Assembly: GCA_019188255.1 (NCBI GenBank)
Contig: JAETXT010000001.1
Span: 4,154,001 to 4,218,000 of the forward strand
Source: Verticillium longisporum
Taxonomy: Eukaryota > Ascomycota > Sordariomycetes > Glomerellales > Plectosphaerellaceae
Reading direction: 5' to 3'
Length of the DNA stretch: 64,000 nt
Numbering within the stretch: the first letter of the stretch is position 1; every line of letters starts with the position of its first letter. The translations under genes were made by a program, and so were the position numbers. The notes under the pieces were generated by a model that saw only the letters and a program-made list of their open reading frames with translations, was not told where the DNA came from and ran no database searches. Shown one piece after another: positions 33,505 through 45,201 of the stretch.

Positions 33505-33949
33505 CAGCAACTTTCTCCCCCTGCAGGCGCACCGTCTCATAACCCAGATCGTCTTCGTCGGCACCCGCATCGTCGGCCGCTCCTTCGCCGCCGCCTACCG
33601 CCAGGCCCAAGCCTCGTCTGAGTACGCCCGCGCGCAGGCCAAGAACGGCGGCACTGCCACGGCCGGCGGCCGCGCCAACCTCGCCAGCGGCATGACCCTC
33701 GACGAGGCGTGCCGCATCCTCAACGTCAAGCCGCCCAAGGACGGCGTCGCGCCCGAGGAGGTCTTTGGCCGCTTCAAGAAGCTCTTCGACGCCAACAACC
33801 CCGAAAACGGCGGCAGCTTCTACCTGCAGAGCAAGGTGCTGCGGGCGCGCGAGCGCCTCGAGCGCGAGATTGGGCCCATGGTCGAGAAGGCCGAGGCCGA
33901 GGCCGAGGTCAAGGAGGGCTTCAAGCCGAAACTGTACAAGGACAAATGA
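33450..33949 (+). CDS. pam16: PAM16/TIM16, mitochondrial import motor subunit
   Basis: J-like subunit of the presequence translocase-associated motor; it pairs with PAM18 and restrains its stimulation of mtHsp70 at the inner membrane. The start codon ATG (33450-33452) is an exon on its own as far as coding goes. Intron 33453-33526 (GTACGC donor, GCTAAC branch site, CTGCAG) follows directly, and exon 2 runs 33527-33949. The spliced start MAHRLITQIVFVGTRIVGR matches the family. AYRQAQASSEYARAQAKNGG follows, then the J-like domain MTLDEACRILNVKPPKDG with KLFDANNPENGGSFYLQSKVLRA. It lacks the HPD motif, as expected for PAM16. 141 aa, near yeast length. It converges with the mucin-like gene. Confidence 0.94.
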
Positions 33950-35146
33950 GCGGGCCACGGCTCTGGCTGGCTGAGGCAACTGGTCTCTGCGGCCCCGTGA
34001 CGGCAACTGGCGGGTGCCTCTCGGGCGAAACGGCACAGCACGAACGCCCGGCAACCGAAGGATGGACGCCTGATCCGAGTCCTGCAATCCGGTGCTCCCA
34101 ACGAGCATCGCGTAAAATACCACGGCCCCTGCTTTTGGGGCCCTGCACATATCACAACAAACACACACCACTTCTCTCGACTCCGCATGGCAAGGCGTTT
34201 TTGGGGCGGTCTCCCGGTTGGGGCATGCCGCATCTTTGGATGGGTTTAGACGAAGAGAAAAAAAGGGAAGACGTCCCGACTTGTCTTTGATAATCGATGT
34301 ATACTACGGGAAGGAGGGGGGGGAGCGGCGCGCCGCGTGGTGCTTAGCAGATTTGAATGCGTACTTTGTACAACACTGCTCAACGTATCAATACGTACGA
34401 TGACTCAAAGATTGAATCCATGGCTGGTTGGTGTAGGAGGATCGTTCGCTCATGCAGCGACTCGACATTGGCCAACAGTGGCAGCGTCATACTTGGTTCA
34501 GGTCGGGAACGCCCTCGAGCACCACCTGCACGTCACACTCACATCCAACGTCGCATCCGGTCATCGGATCCTCGGATCCTCACCCTGCATGTATGATCCC
34601 CACGTCTCAACCGGCTCCGGTGTGTTGGGTCCCGCTTCCTGAACGGGTCTACGAGACGACCAAAGACTCTGGACCAACTGCTCCGAACGTTCACGCTGCA
34701 CGCCATTTGACCTCATGCTGTGTATCATTGATTTTCACACGCCAGAATGGAACGCAAAAGCCAGACACGAAGGAAATAAATTGAATGCACGAGTCGGCGA
34801 ACGCAACTCTGCCAGGGTATCTAGAAATATGGACAATACCAATGCCATCCATCAGCCAACCGACCAGATCCCGTATCCGTACACCGTAAAGCCAAACCAC
34901 CAGTTTTTTCCCCAGACCGCCGCCAAGCCTAACCACATCATACCATCCGTGACCCTGTTCCGTCTCCCTGTCGTTATCCTGGGCTTTGACGTTGAATGAA
35001 ACCGTGAGCGTCGTGCGTGCCCTACACGCGCATCGTGGAGAACCGACTGCCCCCCCGCTCAGACGACATGGGAATCGCCATGCCAATGTCCCCGACGCTC
35101 CGCCTCCTGCTCGTATCTTGCGCGGATTCCTCCTCGGGCAGGTCCA
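33950..35146. other. Intergenic between convergent genes
   Basis: 3' flanks of PAM16 and of the mucin-like membrane gene. No gene is recognised. Confidence 0.5.
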
Positions 35147-36352
35147 TCATGGAAGACCGGAAGGCCGGTGTCGGTGCTCGTTCGTTGACGGTGGGAAGGT
35201 ATCCAAAGGGGAGAGCTCTGAGCTTTGCGTCCTCCGCTTCGGGTGAGGATGCGCTCGCAGGGGGATCCTGTTTTGCCCTGCCGCCGGCCAGCCTGGTGGG
35301 GCGGGGCCCGTGAGGGCGGGGGAACCGAGGATGCCGGGGCCGTCGGCGGGGAGGGGGGGGGGCGTCATTGAGGGGGCTGCCGGTGCCGCCGCTGTCGGAG
35401 GAGGAGGGTAGGGTTCGACGGGGTGGCGGTAGCGGTGCCAGAACATGATGCCGATCGTTGTTGCAACGATAACGAAGACGAGGATGCCAGCGATGAGACC
35501 AGCGAGTTCGTCGGTGGACAGGCGTGAAGAGGAGGAAGACGGAGCCATTGTTGAAGTGGCGTCGGAGTCGGATTCAGAGGTTGATGTGGGAGAAGAGGTG
35601 GAGGTAGGCGCCGTTTCGCTGATGGTGTTGTTGGAGGTTGAGGAAGGGGGTATTACAGAAGTGGCGGACGAGGATGGAGAGATGCTCGATACGACGCCGG
35701 AGGATATCGTCGTCGACTGGTCTCCAGCGCTATTGGAGGGTGTTGCGCTTGAGGGGTCGACGAAGATGGTGGTTGTGGTAGTGGTAGTGGCGCCAGGGGC
35801 ACTGGTGCGGGTGACAATGACTGTCTGAGTGACGGTCGTGATCAAATCTGCTTCGGCCGGTACCGTCACAGTCTCGATGACCTCGATGGTCGTAGTGGAA
35901 GGAGCGGGCTCCTGACGTTCGTACAAGTGGGGTGACGATGAAATTAGAGTTGTGGTAGAGTCGTATGAAGGGATCGAAGAAGATTCGAGCTGTCTGTGAC
36001 GCAAGTGAGGCTGCTGCCCCTCCTGCCTTGCTCGTCGTGCAAGTCCACCTCGGTTCTTGACAGCAGCGAATCGAGCATCCGTGACCGTCGCAATGGCGAG
36101 CTGGAACCCGACGACAGGGTCGACGAGGTCGACAGTCTCAGTGATGGTGGCATAGACGACCTTGGTGTGGCTTCCCTCTGTGACGGTGACCGTGCGACTG
36201 ACTGTCGCCGTTTCAAGAGTGCCGCCCTCTTGCCTGACTTGCAACGTCCCTGAGCTTTTCGGGTTGGGTGATGGTGTGGGTGCGGCCACGGGCGCTGCAC
36301 TGGCGAGTCCTGAGATGGCCAGGCAGAGCGACGCAACCGAGACAATACGCAT
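35147..36352 (-). CDS. Mucin-like single-pass membrane protein
   Basis: 401 aa, one exon as read. Signal peptide at residues 1-19 (ends SGLASA). The ectodomain to about 280 is rich in Ser, Thr and Val, with repeats such as TVTVTEG, ATITETVDLV, EVIETVTVPAE and TTVTQTVIVTRT, then long Ser/Thr/Pro runs fit for O-mannosylation. A single transmembrane helix lies at about residues 282-304 (LAGLIAGILVFVIVATTIGIMF), followed by a basic stop-transfer HRYRH. The cytosolic tail of about 95 residues is rich in Pro, Ala, Arg and His. This layout resembles fungal wall-stress sensors (Wsc/Mid2 type), but I see no WSC domain. Function is inferred from architecture only. A further 3' exon cannot be ruled out. 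Confidence 0.72.
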   Translation of the reverse strand: MRIVSVASLCLAISGLASAAPVAAPTPSPNPKSSGTLQVRQEGGTLETATVSRTVTVTEGSHTKVVYATITETVDLVDPVVGFQLAIATVTDARFAAVKNRGGLARRARQEGQQPHLRHRQLESSSIPSYDSTTTLISSSPHLYERQEPAPSTTTIEVIETVTVPAEADLITTVTQTVIVTRTSAPGATTTTTTTIFVDPSSATPSNSAGDQSTTISSGVVSSISPSSSATSVIPPSSTSNNTISETAPTSTSSPTSTSESDSDATSTMAPSSSSSRLSTDELAGLIAGILVFVIVATTIGIMFWHRYRHPVEPYPPPPTAAAPAAPSMTPPPLPADGPGILGSPALTGPAPPGWPAAGQNRIPLRAHPHPKRRTQSSELSPLDTFPPSTNEHRHRPSGLP

Positions 36353-38023
36353 TATTATTCTTTATCGTGTACTTGACATGCTGATGCCGTGGGATGTATA
36401 GCTGAACCCAGAGAGAGTGGACGGGAGGGCAAGCAAAAAGAGTGAGCTGCCGAGTTCCCTAGAGCGAATGCTACCGCAACAAAAAAAGACTGAAAAGAAC
36501 GTGTAGACGAGAGAACTACCTTCCAAAGCCGGTCACCTGGATATCAACATGCAGGATCGCCCTCCATGATATGGCGTGCAGGACATGGCAGGGCAAGGTG
36601 CCGAGGGGCAGGCGATGGTGGAGGGGCCCTGTTCCGGGCGTGTAGGGATGACATGGAACGGGCCTCTGTGGCGGCGCGGGATTGACCTCGCTGCGTGATC
36701 CGAGCGGCGTGCGCCGGCTTGTCAATCCATAAAGGGTGGTGCGCTCAGCCTCTTGACGTCCCTTGGATCAGATCGAAAGTGGCCTTGTGGGCAAGGGAGG
36801 CCGTTGTTGGGCGATGGCTAGACAGGAAGCGGGATAATGCGTCGTTCCCGATCAGGAAGTGGGCGCAAGGGCTTGTCTCGAAGATCCCTGCTCGGCACCG
36901 GAACCTGGAACGAGACTGGGCACGAGGGAGGGCTGCCATGGCGCGCTTCGCATGAAGACCATGACGACAACGACGAGGGGTCCGCGGGATGGATGTGATG
37001 GGAGGGGAGCTGCCAGCCGAAGAATGTTCATTCTAGTTGAGACGAATATCCAATGTTCATCTGGGAGCATTCAGTCTGGAAATGGAGTGTGCAGAATGAC
37101 CACGAGTCGGAGGACATGATGCCAAGCACAGTCGAGAGATACAGGCTACATAAGCATCGTGAGCTTCTCCCACTCTGACGGCGGGGCTGCTTTCTCGAGG
37201 CGAGTCTCAAGTCGGAGGCGACAAGGATGGCATGAGTCGAGAAGTGATGAATCGTTCCCTGGTGTGTCCGAAAAAAAAATCATCGTCGACCAGAGGCCCT
37301 CCCGCGAAAACGACAAACGCGCTCTGACGTGGGGAGGATTCTGAGACGAAGACAGGAGGAGGCCAATGGAGTCTTGTCTGAGATGCCTGGAAATGGCCCA
37401 CGCTTGATGCGAAACACATCACGTGACTTCCGGACATAAGCGGCACGAGCCATGGGGAGGCACCACCTCACACAGGGATGTTCCCTTGGCACGACTCGCG
37501 CCTGTCGAACCGAACAACAACCCTTGATCGACTCAATTTACAGGATCCTTCCCCGTGAGCCCACATCATCTTGGCTCGCATGATCGTCCCAGGGTAGCTT
37601 CAATGCCTACACGCTTTCCCGCGAAAGGCCATTGTGGCAAGCAATCTAGGGCGGATCCCGGCCGAGTCGTCTTCGGTTGAGACGCCATGATTGTCAACCC
37701 CGAGACAGGCCAGCGATCGATCACGGGGTCGATAATCGATTGCCGGGAATGCCATGTCGATGTGAGGCCGACATGCAACGAGCACAGCTTTTGACATTAT
37801 GATTATGCTCCCGAGTCGTGGTTACAAAGCAACTACCAGGCCACCAAGTCATCGAAGAAGAGACGCCGTCGTGTATTCATCAACTCCCTGACCTCAGCTC
37901 CACTCAAGTCCTAGATGCCATATCAAATCACTCCCGAAATACAGATCAAACCCTACATCTTCCAACTCCAGCGCCCGCTAAGAACAAAATGTCCAAACAA
38001 AGGAACGCTCAAAGGATTGTCGA
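36353..38023. other. Intergenic
   Basis: Promoter of the mucin-like gene and the 3' flank of the 7TM gene. No gene is recognised. Confidence 0.5.
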
Positions 38024-39478
38024 TTACACCTGATCACCCTGTCTCTCCTGCTCTCCGCTTGCCGGCCGATAGAGATATGCCCTACCCCGGTAAACACTCG
38101 TGGGACTCGTCGGGCTCGCCGGCGCCAACGGATCGTTGAGCCCGACCACGAGACTCTCCTCGCTCCGACTCCACCGATCACCAAGCGCCCGTGGTCTCTC
38201 GAGCCCCATCTCCAGGCACTCGGCATCGCCCTCCAGGTGCCCGCTCACCTCTGACGTTCGTCGGCTAACGTCCAGTATTGGCCTGTCGTCCCCCATCCCC
38301 AGCCGACTCCTGTTCGCCGTAGCACCGGCAGACATCCCGCCGACCATGCTCCTCAAGCTCAGCGACGTCGGCGTCCTCATACCCGCGAGCGCAACAGCCG
38401 GCATGGGCGGTCGCGGCGCCCCCTTTCTCACCTTCGTCAACTTGTTCAGACCGCTGCCAACACTCCCGTTGCGGCTTCGCCCCAGCTCAGGTGTCCCCGG
38501 CTCCGTCCACGGATACCCCCTGTAGCTGACGGCCGTCAGATTCTCGCTGCGCACCGCCGTCGGGGCGGCGGGCATCGCCGGCACGAGGGGCCTCATAGAC
38601 CTGCGTCGCGGATCGGCCATGATCCACGGGTACATTCTCGCGAGCAGCGGTCTTAGCGTCGGTGCGCTGGCGCAGATGATGGCGAGGTCGCACTCGAGGA
38701 TCGTCATGACGAAGAAGGCCAGCGCTGCCGTGGCGCCGACGAGGTCGGGGCGCCAGTCCTCCCTGACGCTGAGCATCAGCCTCACGACGCCGGCGGCGAC
38801 GACGAAGATGCCGAGGTTCAGCACGATAGACAGGACGACCTTTTGCTTGGAGGGAATGTCGAGGCCCGAGATGCACGGCAGGATGAGGAGCAGGAGCCAG
38901 ACGTCCGTCACGGCGTGGAACGTCGCCGAGGCGATGAGCAGGTTCTGGAAGCCGAAGCAGGCCATGGGCCGCCCGAAAAAGTGGCCTGGCGATGGGTGGC
39001 ATTGCAGCACGCTCATGAGCAGCATGGGCACGCCGTACACCAGGACGAAGAGGATGGTGCACCAGACGAGTCGCCTCTCTTTTGCCCTCGAGGCAAAGAC
39101 GCGCAGGTAGAACGTCAGAATCGATAGTTTGGTCAGGCACAGCGTGATCTGGTAGAAGAGGAGGCCGAGGTACGTGCGCAGTATGTACGGGTGCACGCCC
39201 CAATTCTTCCCGAGGCCCTTCTGTAGGGCGGGTTCATCGGCGTGCAGGACGTCTGGGGTCTGGGCGGCGATGCTGTAGACGACGCAGACGCCCGTCGAAG
39301 CGAGGAAAGAGAAGACGATGAGAGTATCGTCGACGAACCACTTGCGGAGGACGAGCAAGCGGGCGGCCAGTCGGGCGAGGATGAAGAGGGTGCAGATGCC
39401 GTGTGGGATGACCAGACCAAGAAGAGCATTGGGAAAGCCGGTGTCCGGCATGGATGCCGCATCTGCTTTACCAGCCAT
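38024..39478 (-). CDS. Rhodopsin-like fungal integral membrane protein (7TM)
   Basis: 484 aa, single exon. Residues 18-285 contain seven hydrophobic segments, including GLVIPHGICTLFILARLAARL, TLIVFSFLASTGVCVVYSIA, ILRTYLGLLFYQITLCLTKL, LVWCTILFVLVYGVPMLLMSV, AVTDVWLLLLILPCISGL, VLSIVLNLGIFVVAAGVVRL and AALAFFVMTILECDLAII. The motifs RLAARLLVLRKWFVDDTLIV and LTKLSILTFYLRVF are typical of the fungal rhodopsin-domain family that includes PTH11-like receptors. There is no N-terminal CFEM domain and no signal peptide. The C-terminal about 190 residues are hydrophilic, Ser/Pro/Arg-rich and presumably cytosolic, with potential phosphorylation sites. Ligand and role unknown. Confidence 0.85.
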   Translation of the reverse strand: MAGKADAASMPDTGFPNALLGLVIPHGICTLFILARLAARLLVLRKWFVDDTLIVFSFLASTGVCVVYSIAAQTPDVLHADEPALQKGLGKNWGVHPYILRTYLGLLFYQITLCLTKLSILTFYLRVFASRAKERRLVWCTILFVLVYGVPMLLMSVLQCHPSPGHFFGRPMACFGFQNLLIASATFHAVTDVWLLLLILPCISGLDIPSKQKVVLSIVLNLGIFVVAAGVVRLMLSVREDWRPDLVGATAALAFFVMTILECDLAIICASAPTLRPLLARMYPWIMADPRRRSMRPLVPAMPAAPTAVRSENLTAVSYRGYPWTEPGTPELGRSRNGSVGSGLNKLTKVRKGAPRPPMPAVALAGMRTPTSLSLRSMVGGMSAGATANRSRLGMGDDRPILDVSRRTSEVSGHLEGDAECLEMGLERPRALGDRWSRSEESLVVGLNDPLAPASPTSPTSVYRGRAYLYRPASGEQERQGDQV

Positions 39479-41998
39479 GGTGATGAGTCGTGAGGTTGTA
39501 CGCCTTTCTATGTGTGCCCTTTGCTAGTGTCGTGACCTCTTATCGCGAATGAGCCATGGGCTTCACATGGTTCCAGCAAAGGTTCAGAGTATGCACAGCA
39601 AAAATCTCTTGGAGCCAAGTCCCCCCGGACGTCGACATGTATACATACTCATCGCATGCCATCCAACCCACCAGCACTTGGTGGGGAGGGAAACCCCAAC
39701 GCATCGCCCCCCAGGTTTTCCTCCATCCGTCCATGTCCATCCCGCCTCTCATCCCGCCCCTCCATCAATGCCTTCTCCAGCTCGCAGCCTAAAATCCCAA
39801 TTGGCCCCCCAGCCCACGGTTGAGATACCCCTGCACGGTACCACGGAAGTCCCCTCCCGACGTCTTCCCCTCCGGGAATAGCCCCTCTGCCACGCTCCAT
39901 CGCCAGAAGCAGCATTCTTTCACCATGGTGGTCATCAAGGCCAGTGCCACTCCACCACGAAAGACGCTCTCTCTGTTTTTTCCCCACTAGACAATATCTC
40001 TCTCCCAGCCAGAGGTCCCACGCCATCACCAGACCTCGCTCGCTTCCTGCCCTAGATCGACACGGCACTGCACCCCGCGATGCGGACAAGCGAGAAGGGT
40101 TAACAGACGCACGGAGGCTGGCGAGGCGCGCGTTGCCCCTCCCAGGACAAAGGCATCGAGGCGGTGACAGGCTCTCTCGCCTCTGCCTCGGAAGGACGTC
40201 CGCACACGTCAAAATCCGGGCAGGCCACTGCCGGTATGGTCTTTGCATAACGCCCCCTTTCACAAAAATTCGCTCAGCCGACTCAATCAACCCGCCCCGC
40301 GCGTCTGTCTTTTCCACCCGCACCGGCGGGAAGCGAACCTTGTGTCGATTGACGTGGCGCGGTCACGCGGTTTCTGCTGGGGACGCGGCGATCAGTTGGG
40401 GGAGAGAAGCTTCTGTTGGTGGCGACGTGACCCTTTTGCGCAGCTCGGGCCGGGCGGCCGAGGGCGCTCCCTGATGCGCGCCCTGTTGGTGGTCGAGGGG
40501 AGGATTTCTGGGGGCGGTCCCTTTTCTCTGGTAGCGAGCTCCTTTGCGTATTTGAATGCTGACCACCTCGTCGGATTGTCGTTTGTTTAGCCTGAGACTG
40601 GAGTCGAGCTGCGCCTGCGCTTTGGTGCTGTGAGAGGTGCTGCTTTGCATTGATTGGTCTTTGCAAAAGACGACTGAGGTCGACGATTTAGGGACGATGC
40701 CAAGCCCCTGTAGACGATCTATACCGTATCGCCAGTGGCCAATATTCGATTTTTCCGAGCTGTTGGCTTTAATCTCATTGATTGTTGTCTCTCAGACCAC
40801 TGTGCCTGTCATTACTTGGATGTCATCTATGTAAGTGTGACGTTAGAAATTTCTGTCTGTATCGAACACTTGGATCACCAGGCTATGCTGCGGACGCCAA
40901 CAATGGTTCCTCATATCATGGTTTTCGATATTCGAAGGTCAACACCCGAAAATGCCTGTCATCGACCTGATATGGTCCGGATCACAGCTGCTCCGCTACA
41001 AAGAGTCGCTACCCGCAAAGATCTATGCAAACGCGACCGAGAAACGCTCCTTCTAGAGGTGCAATACAGGGCGATGCCCTGGTTAACGACGAGGACAGAT
41101 GCTTGTCGCAAGTAGTCGAACAGAACGCTGAAGAATGAATGAAATTAGATTGCACTCATCCTTCCTAGCATCGACGACATTCACTTCACAAGAGACGTGA
41201 GAGAAGCCTTCAATCATGGACGGATGTCGCGAGGCTGTCCTCCCCTATCCGCGACCACCGGGGCAACTGCAACATTCGAGGGCCTAAAGTCCCCCCTGGA
41301 ATCAGTCACGTATCGGAGAGGCTGCAGTCTCTCTCCCCTCTGGAGACCCTGAAACATGGGGATCTCCGTCTGGCAAAGCGGGAAACGAAAATAGCAAATG
41401 GCTTCGAATCGATGACATAGTGATGATCTAGGCACTACTGTTAAGGGTGAAAGGGTACGTCCGGAGAAAAAGCAAGCAGAGGGGCTTTCATGGCATGAGA
41501 CGTAAATCCGGTCCGCACCGCTTGTTGCGAGGCGCTGCAACGTGAAACATATCCGCGTGGAACCACCCGTCTCGACCGTCATCCACGTCAACCTCTCTAG
41601 AAGCAGTGACCCTACCATATTGCTTGTGAGGGCATGCATAAATCTCCCTCCAGCAACATCTTTGAGTCGTGTCTGGGCCCTCCCTGATTCAAGACGACGG
41701 GCAACGCCGAGGACCCCGGAAACGCAGACACATTTCTTGGCGAGACGACTGGTCCCACCCCCTGCTCAGCGATCAGCATCACAGCCAACGCATCTACCCT
41801 AATGTTTGGAACCGAGCCTTTACACGAGACGCACAACACCATAGGCGGCCTCGTTTTTCTGGTTACCCCTGAAAGCATGTCCAAAAGGATGCCATCCTCA
41901 TCGCAGCTCTTGACGGCATTAACCCATTTTTTCCTTTACCCCTGATGATGGCGTGACCAGTTACCCACGCCGACCATACCACCATAGAAGATCCAAGT
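39479..41998. other. Long intergenic region
   Basis: About 2.5 kb between the 7TM gene promoter and the 3' end of BPL1. Open frames reach about 220 codons, but their composition is that of random GC-rich DNA. No gene is recognised. Confidence 0.5.
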
Positions 41999-44238
41999 CT
42001 AGACCTTTCGCCTTACAAGCCCCCTCCAGAAGTCAAAGCTGTTCTCGTCACTTTGCAAGGCCCACGTCCGCCCGGTCTCCCGTCCCGTAACCCCATCAAC
42101 CTCGACGGCTTTTAACATGCCCCAATCCTTCGTGATGCCAACCACTTTGGCCCGGACACCCTCTTCCTCGAGCGTCACCAGTTGCCCCGAGTGTAGCCAG
42201 TGCTTATAGTAGCGGTTCTCCAGGTTGGAGTCAAATCCGTTGCGGATCCAATGAGAGTGCAACGATTCCAGCCGAGTGAGAATCCGTGCAAGGAGCTTCT
42301 CGAGCCGGAAAGGAGCAAGGTTCGATGGGAGAAGAGCATTGAGAGATGTAGTGGGCCGAGCATTCGTCGCGTTGATGCCGATGCCCAGCACGAGAGTGTA
42401 CGCACCGCCCGTGTAGGAGCATGTAGACAATATTCCGCCAATCTTGACATATGAAGGATTTGAAGCTGAGGATTTAGGATCGCGCGCGTCTGGATACGGT
42501 TAGCGACCAAGGGCAAACATATTCAGGACAGACGCACATATGTCATTGGGCCATTTGAGCTTGACAGGCACATCGTCGTAACCCAAGTCATACGATTTGA
42601 TGGCCTCGACTATGGCAACAGCAGTAAGGTACTGGAGAAACACGATTGGTCGGGACCCGAGGAGGTGCGCCGGGTGATTGATCACTGTCGAGAATACGAG
42701 GGTGCCGGCAGGACAAACCCAAACATTGGAACCACGACCGCGCGCTGCAACTTGCGTCGCGGCAGTCAGGGTGAAGCCAGTGGGTAGCTTTGACAAAAGT
42801 TTCGGGTTCCTGAAAAGTCAGTTTGGAGACATTTATCCGCGAATGGGGGTCACGCACTTGTCCATGATGGTGTTGGTGCTTGTCGTAGCATCTGCGTACA
42901 TTAGAGTGTTGCCCCACTCAGACGCATGTTCCTCAATCTGCTGGTAGGCCTTGAGGCACCCGTAGTAGAAGCTATGCTGGAACGCAGGGGTAACCTCGTC
43001 TGAGGGCCAGGCGCGCTCGTGTGGCACGATCTCCTTGATGACGTCGCTATAGTCGATGTATCGTCCATCGGCGGAGAGTTTTCCCTTCGCGGGATCGTCC
43101 GGGTTGGGAAGGGACTCTGCGAGGGTTTTCATCGACCACTTGCCATCTCGATCGATATGGAATGTGTCGGCCTCGTCGCGGATATACTCCTCGTTGTCTT
43201 CAAGCGTGATAACATCACCGAGAGCGTGGATCAGCTCCTCGACCTCCTTGTGGTTGACGGAGGTGAGGTGCATGGCTGTGAGTGACGGGATATCGGCATC
43301 TTCATCATTGACTTCGAGTCCAAGCTTCCGGAGGCACGCCTTGATGAAAGCCGAGCGTGGCAAGTCGTCTTGTGAGAGAGTCTCTATGAGTTGATCGTAT
43401 CGAGGGTTGCTGGGGATGCGATGGAGGTTGGCGGCAGCAAACCTGACCGGGTTAGCATAGTACCACCCACACGTGATGGGAAAACAGCCTACTCGGGATG
43501 CGGTCCCGTGAGGACGACGCCGCCATCGCCAACCTTGCAATACACAACAGCCGCCTGACCATCGCCGCCATCCACGTCAATATCACCAATGTAGCTCGCC
43601 AACACCTGGACCCCCTTGTCCTTCAGCTTGGCAGCATCGACAAAGACACCCCCACCATTGTAATACGACTTTGTCATCTTCGGCGCACCCATGGCTTCTG
43701 TGAAGACCCCTTCCTCGACGGAGATCTCGACCGCCTGTGCCCCGTCTTCGGAGTGGTACCGAAACCCCGCAAAGGCACCGCCTCTGCACGTTCCGGGGAA
43801 GAACCCGAGTTCTCGCCTCCCAACGACCTCCATCCCCTTCTCGCTGCTGCCGACCTCGAACTCGCATCGCGAAGAGCCAAAATAGCCCCCGGCGCAGAAG
43901 CCCAGGAAACGACCGCCTCGGCGCACAAAGTCAGTGATGCGGCGGTTTCCCGCGCCGTCGAGCACGCGACAGTAGCCGAGATCGCCTCCACCAGGGAGGA
44001 CGAGAAGGGCGCAGGTCTGAGCCCAAGGCTCCTTGAGAAGAGCAGCCTCGGTCAGGGGCGTGACGGCGTAATTCGGGTGCAGCAGGCGGCGCAGTGTCAT
44101 GAGCGCATGACGCACACACTCGGCGGTGGTGCCGGTACCTGAATGTGTGTCAGTGGGGCCAGGAGTGAAGGGGCAAAATGGCGGGGCAGGGGTGTGTAGA
44201 CCTGTGTACACAAGCACATTGAGCTTGCGGGAGGACAT
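41999..44238 (-). CDS. bpl1: Biotin-protein ligase (holocarboxylase synthetase)
   Basis: Attaches biotin to acetyl-CoA, pyruvate and other carboxylases via biotinyl-AMP. Five exons: 44238-44202, 44138-43493, 43442-42858, 42809-42538 and 42489-41999. Introns are GT-AG, 48-63 bases, phase-consistent, giving 676 aa, the usual fungal length. N-terminal half: a glutamine-amidotransferase-like domain (VLVYTGTGTTAECVRHAL, LVLPGGGDLGY, GGRFLGFCAGGYF, YYNGGGVFVDA, AVVYCKVGDGGVVLTGPHPE). Catalytic half: YADATTSTNTIMDKNP, the biotinyl-AMP loop ARGRGSNVW, KLKWPNDIYARDP, VKIGGIL and VLGIGINATNARPT, then a C-terminal capping domain ending FDFWRGLVRRKV. It shares a divergent promoter with COA4. Confidence 0.95.
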
Positions 44239-44517
44239 TTTGAGGTGCCCGCGGCCGGTGCGGAGAGGAGGTTGTGGTATGCTGGTGTGTCGCGAGGAAA
44301 AAGTGGTGTTGAAGCTCGTCTCAACAGAAACGAGTCTCAAGTGATTGCTGCGACACCGGGCGGTGACCCCTGATAGTACCTGCCCGTGCGAGAAGAAACG
44401 CCGGCACCAGCGGATTGCGCGGATTGCGGGGCCTCGCGTTGTCGCTGCCACTTTCAACCTCGACTCTACAACTAGCACAGCTCACACGATATACCCGCAA
44501 ACGATTCCGCAGTCGCC
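44239..44517. promoter_or_regulatory. Bidirectional promoter of BPL1 and COA4
   Basis: Only 279 bp separate the two divergent start codons, so both core promoters and leaders must lie here. No clear TATA box is seen on either strand. Confidence 0.6.
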
Positions 44518-44898
44518 ATGTCCAAGCAAGAGAGCAACGCCGCACAAAGCGCGGCGTCTGATGATGATGAGCCTGATGAATGGTGGGTATGCCTCGGCTG
44601 ATGCTGATGCCGATGCTGACCGGGCTGCAGGGACAAGCGCATCTTCAGCACAGGCTGTGCTGGTGGGTTGTCTCGAGACCTGGGCGCGCCTCACCCGCTG
44701 ACCGTAGCAGACGAGAACATGAAACTGACGGACTGCTATTTCGAGAAGAAGGATTGGAGGAAGTGTACGGAAGAGGTATGTTTTCTTTGGCTTGCTGGGA
44801 GGAGGCCGACGGTGGGCTGACGCGAGTAGATGGCCACATTCAAGAAGTGTTGGAAGCTGCAAGGCAACGACCAGCGGACGAGCTCAAAGGATGCTTGA
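44518..44898 (+). CDS. coa4: Twin CX9C protein, COA4/CMC3-like
   Basis: Small mitochondrial intermembrane-space protein needed for cytochrome c oxidase assembly, folded by the Mia40 pathway. Four exons: 44518-44582, 44631-44662, 44711-44775 and 44830-44898. The three introns are 48, 48 and 54 bases, GT-AG, with consistent phases; 76 aa. An acidic N-terminus ending DDDEPDEW leads into DKRIFSTGCADENMKLTDC (first CX9C) and CTEEMATFKKC (second CX9C), then WKLQGNDQRTSSKDA. The DEWDKRI and GNDQRT segments are typical of COA4 as I recall it. Too finely split to be seen as an open frame. No cleavable targeting sequence, as expected for this class. Confidence 0.88.
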
Positions 44899-45201
44899 GG
44901 GAGCGCAGAGGTCTCTGCAGGGTACGATTGTGTAGGATTGTGTACGATAGGATTACCGTGGAATTCGCCGCTCTCAAGGTTTCGAGGTCATGTTCGAAGG
45001 ATGGCCATGTACAGTTTGAATACAGTATACGAACTGTCTTGAACACAGTACAGAAGGCCCAAGCTCCCAGTCCACTTTGACGACTAACGCGACAGACGAC
45101 AGACGTGAAGGCATCATCACTACCACTTAACCTCCCCCCATTCGGTCTGTGGGCTGAACGACACTGTCCCGACACCACTACCGCCTCGCTCAACCGCAAT
45201 C
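44899..45201. other. Intergenic, MGM101 promoter
   Basis: A 303-bp gap between two plus-strand genes. It holds the COA4 3' end and the MGM101 promoter. No specific element is recognised. Confidence 0.5.

Noticed and set aside
39649..40323. 224-codon minus-strand frame
   Set aside because: No start context, domain, signal peptide or realistic amino-acid composition; treated as random open frame.
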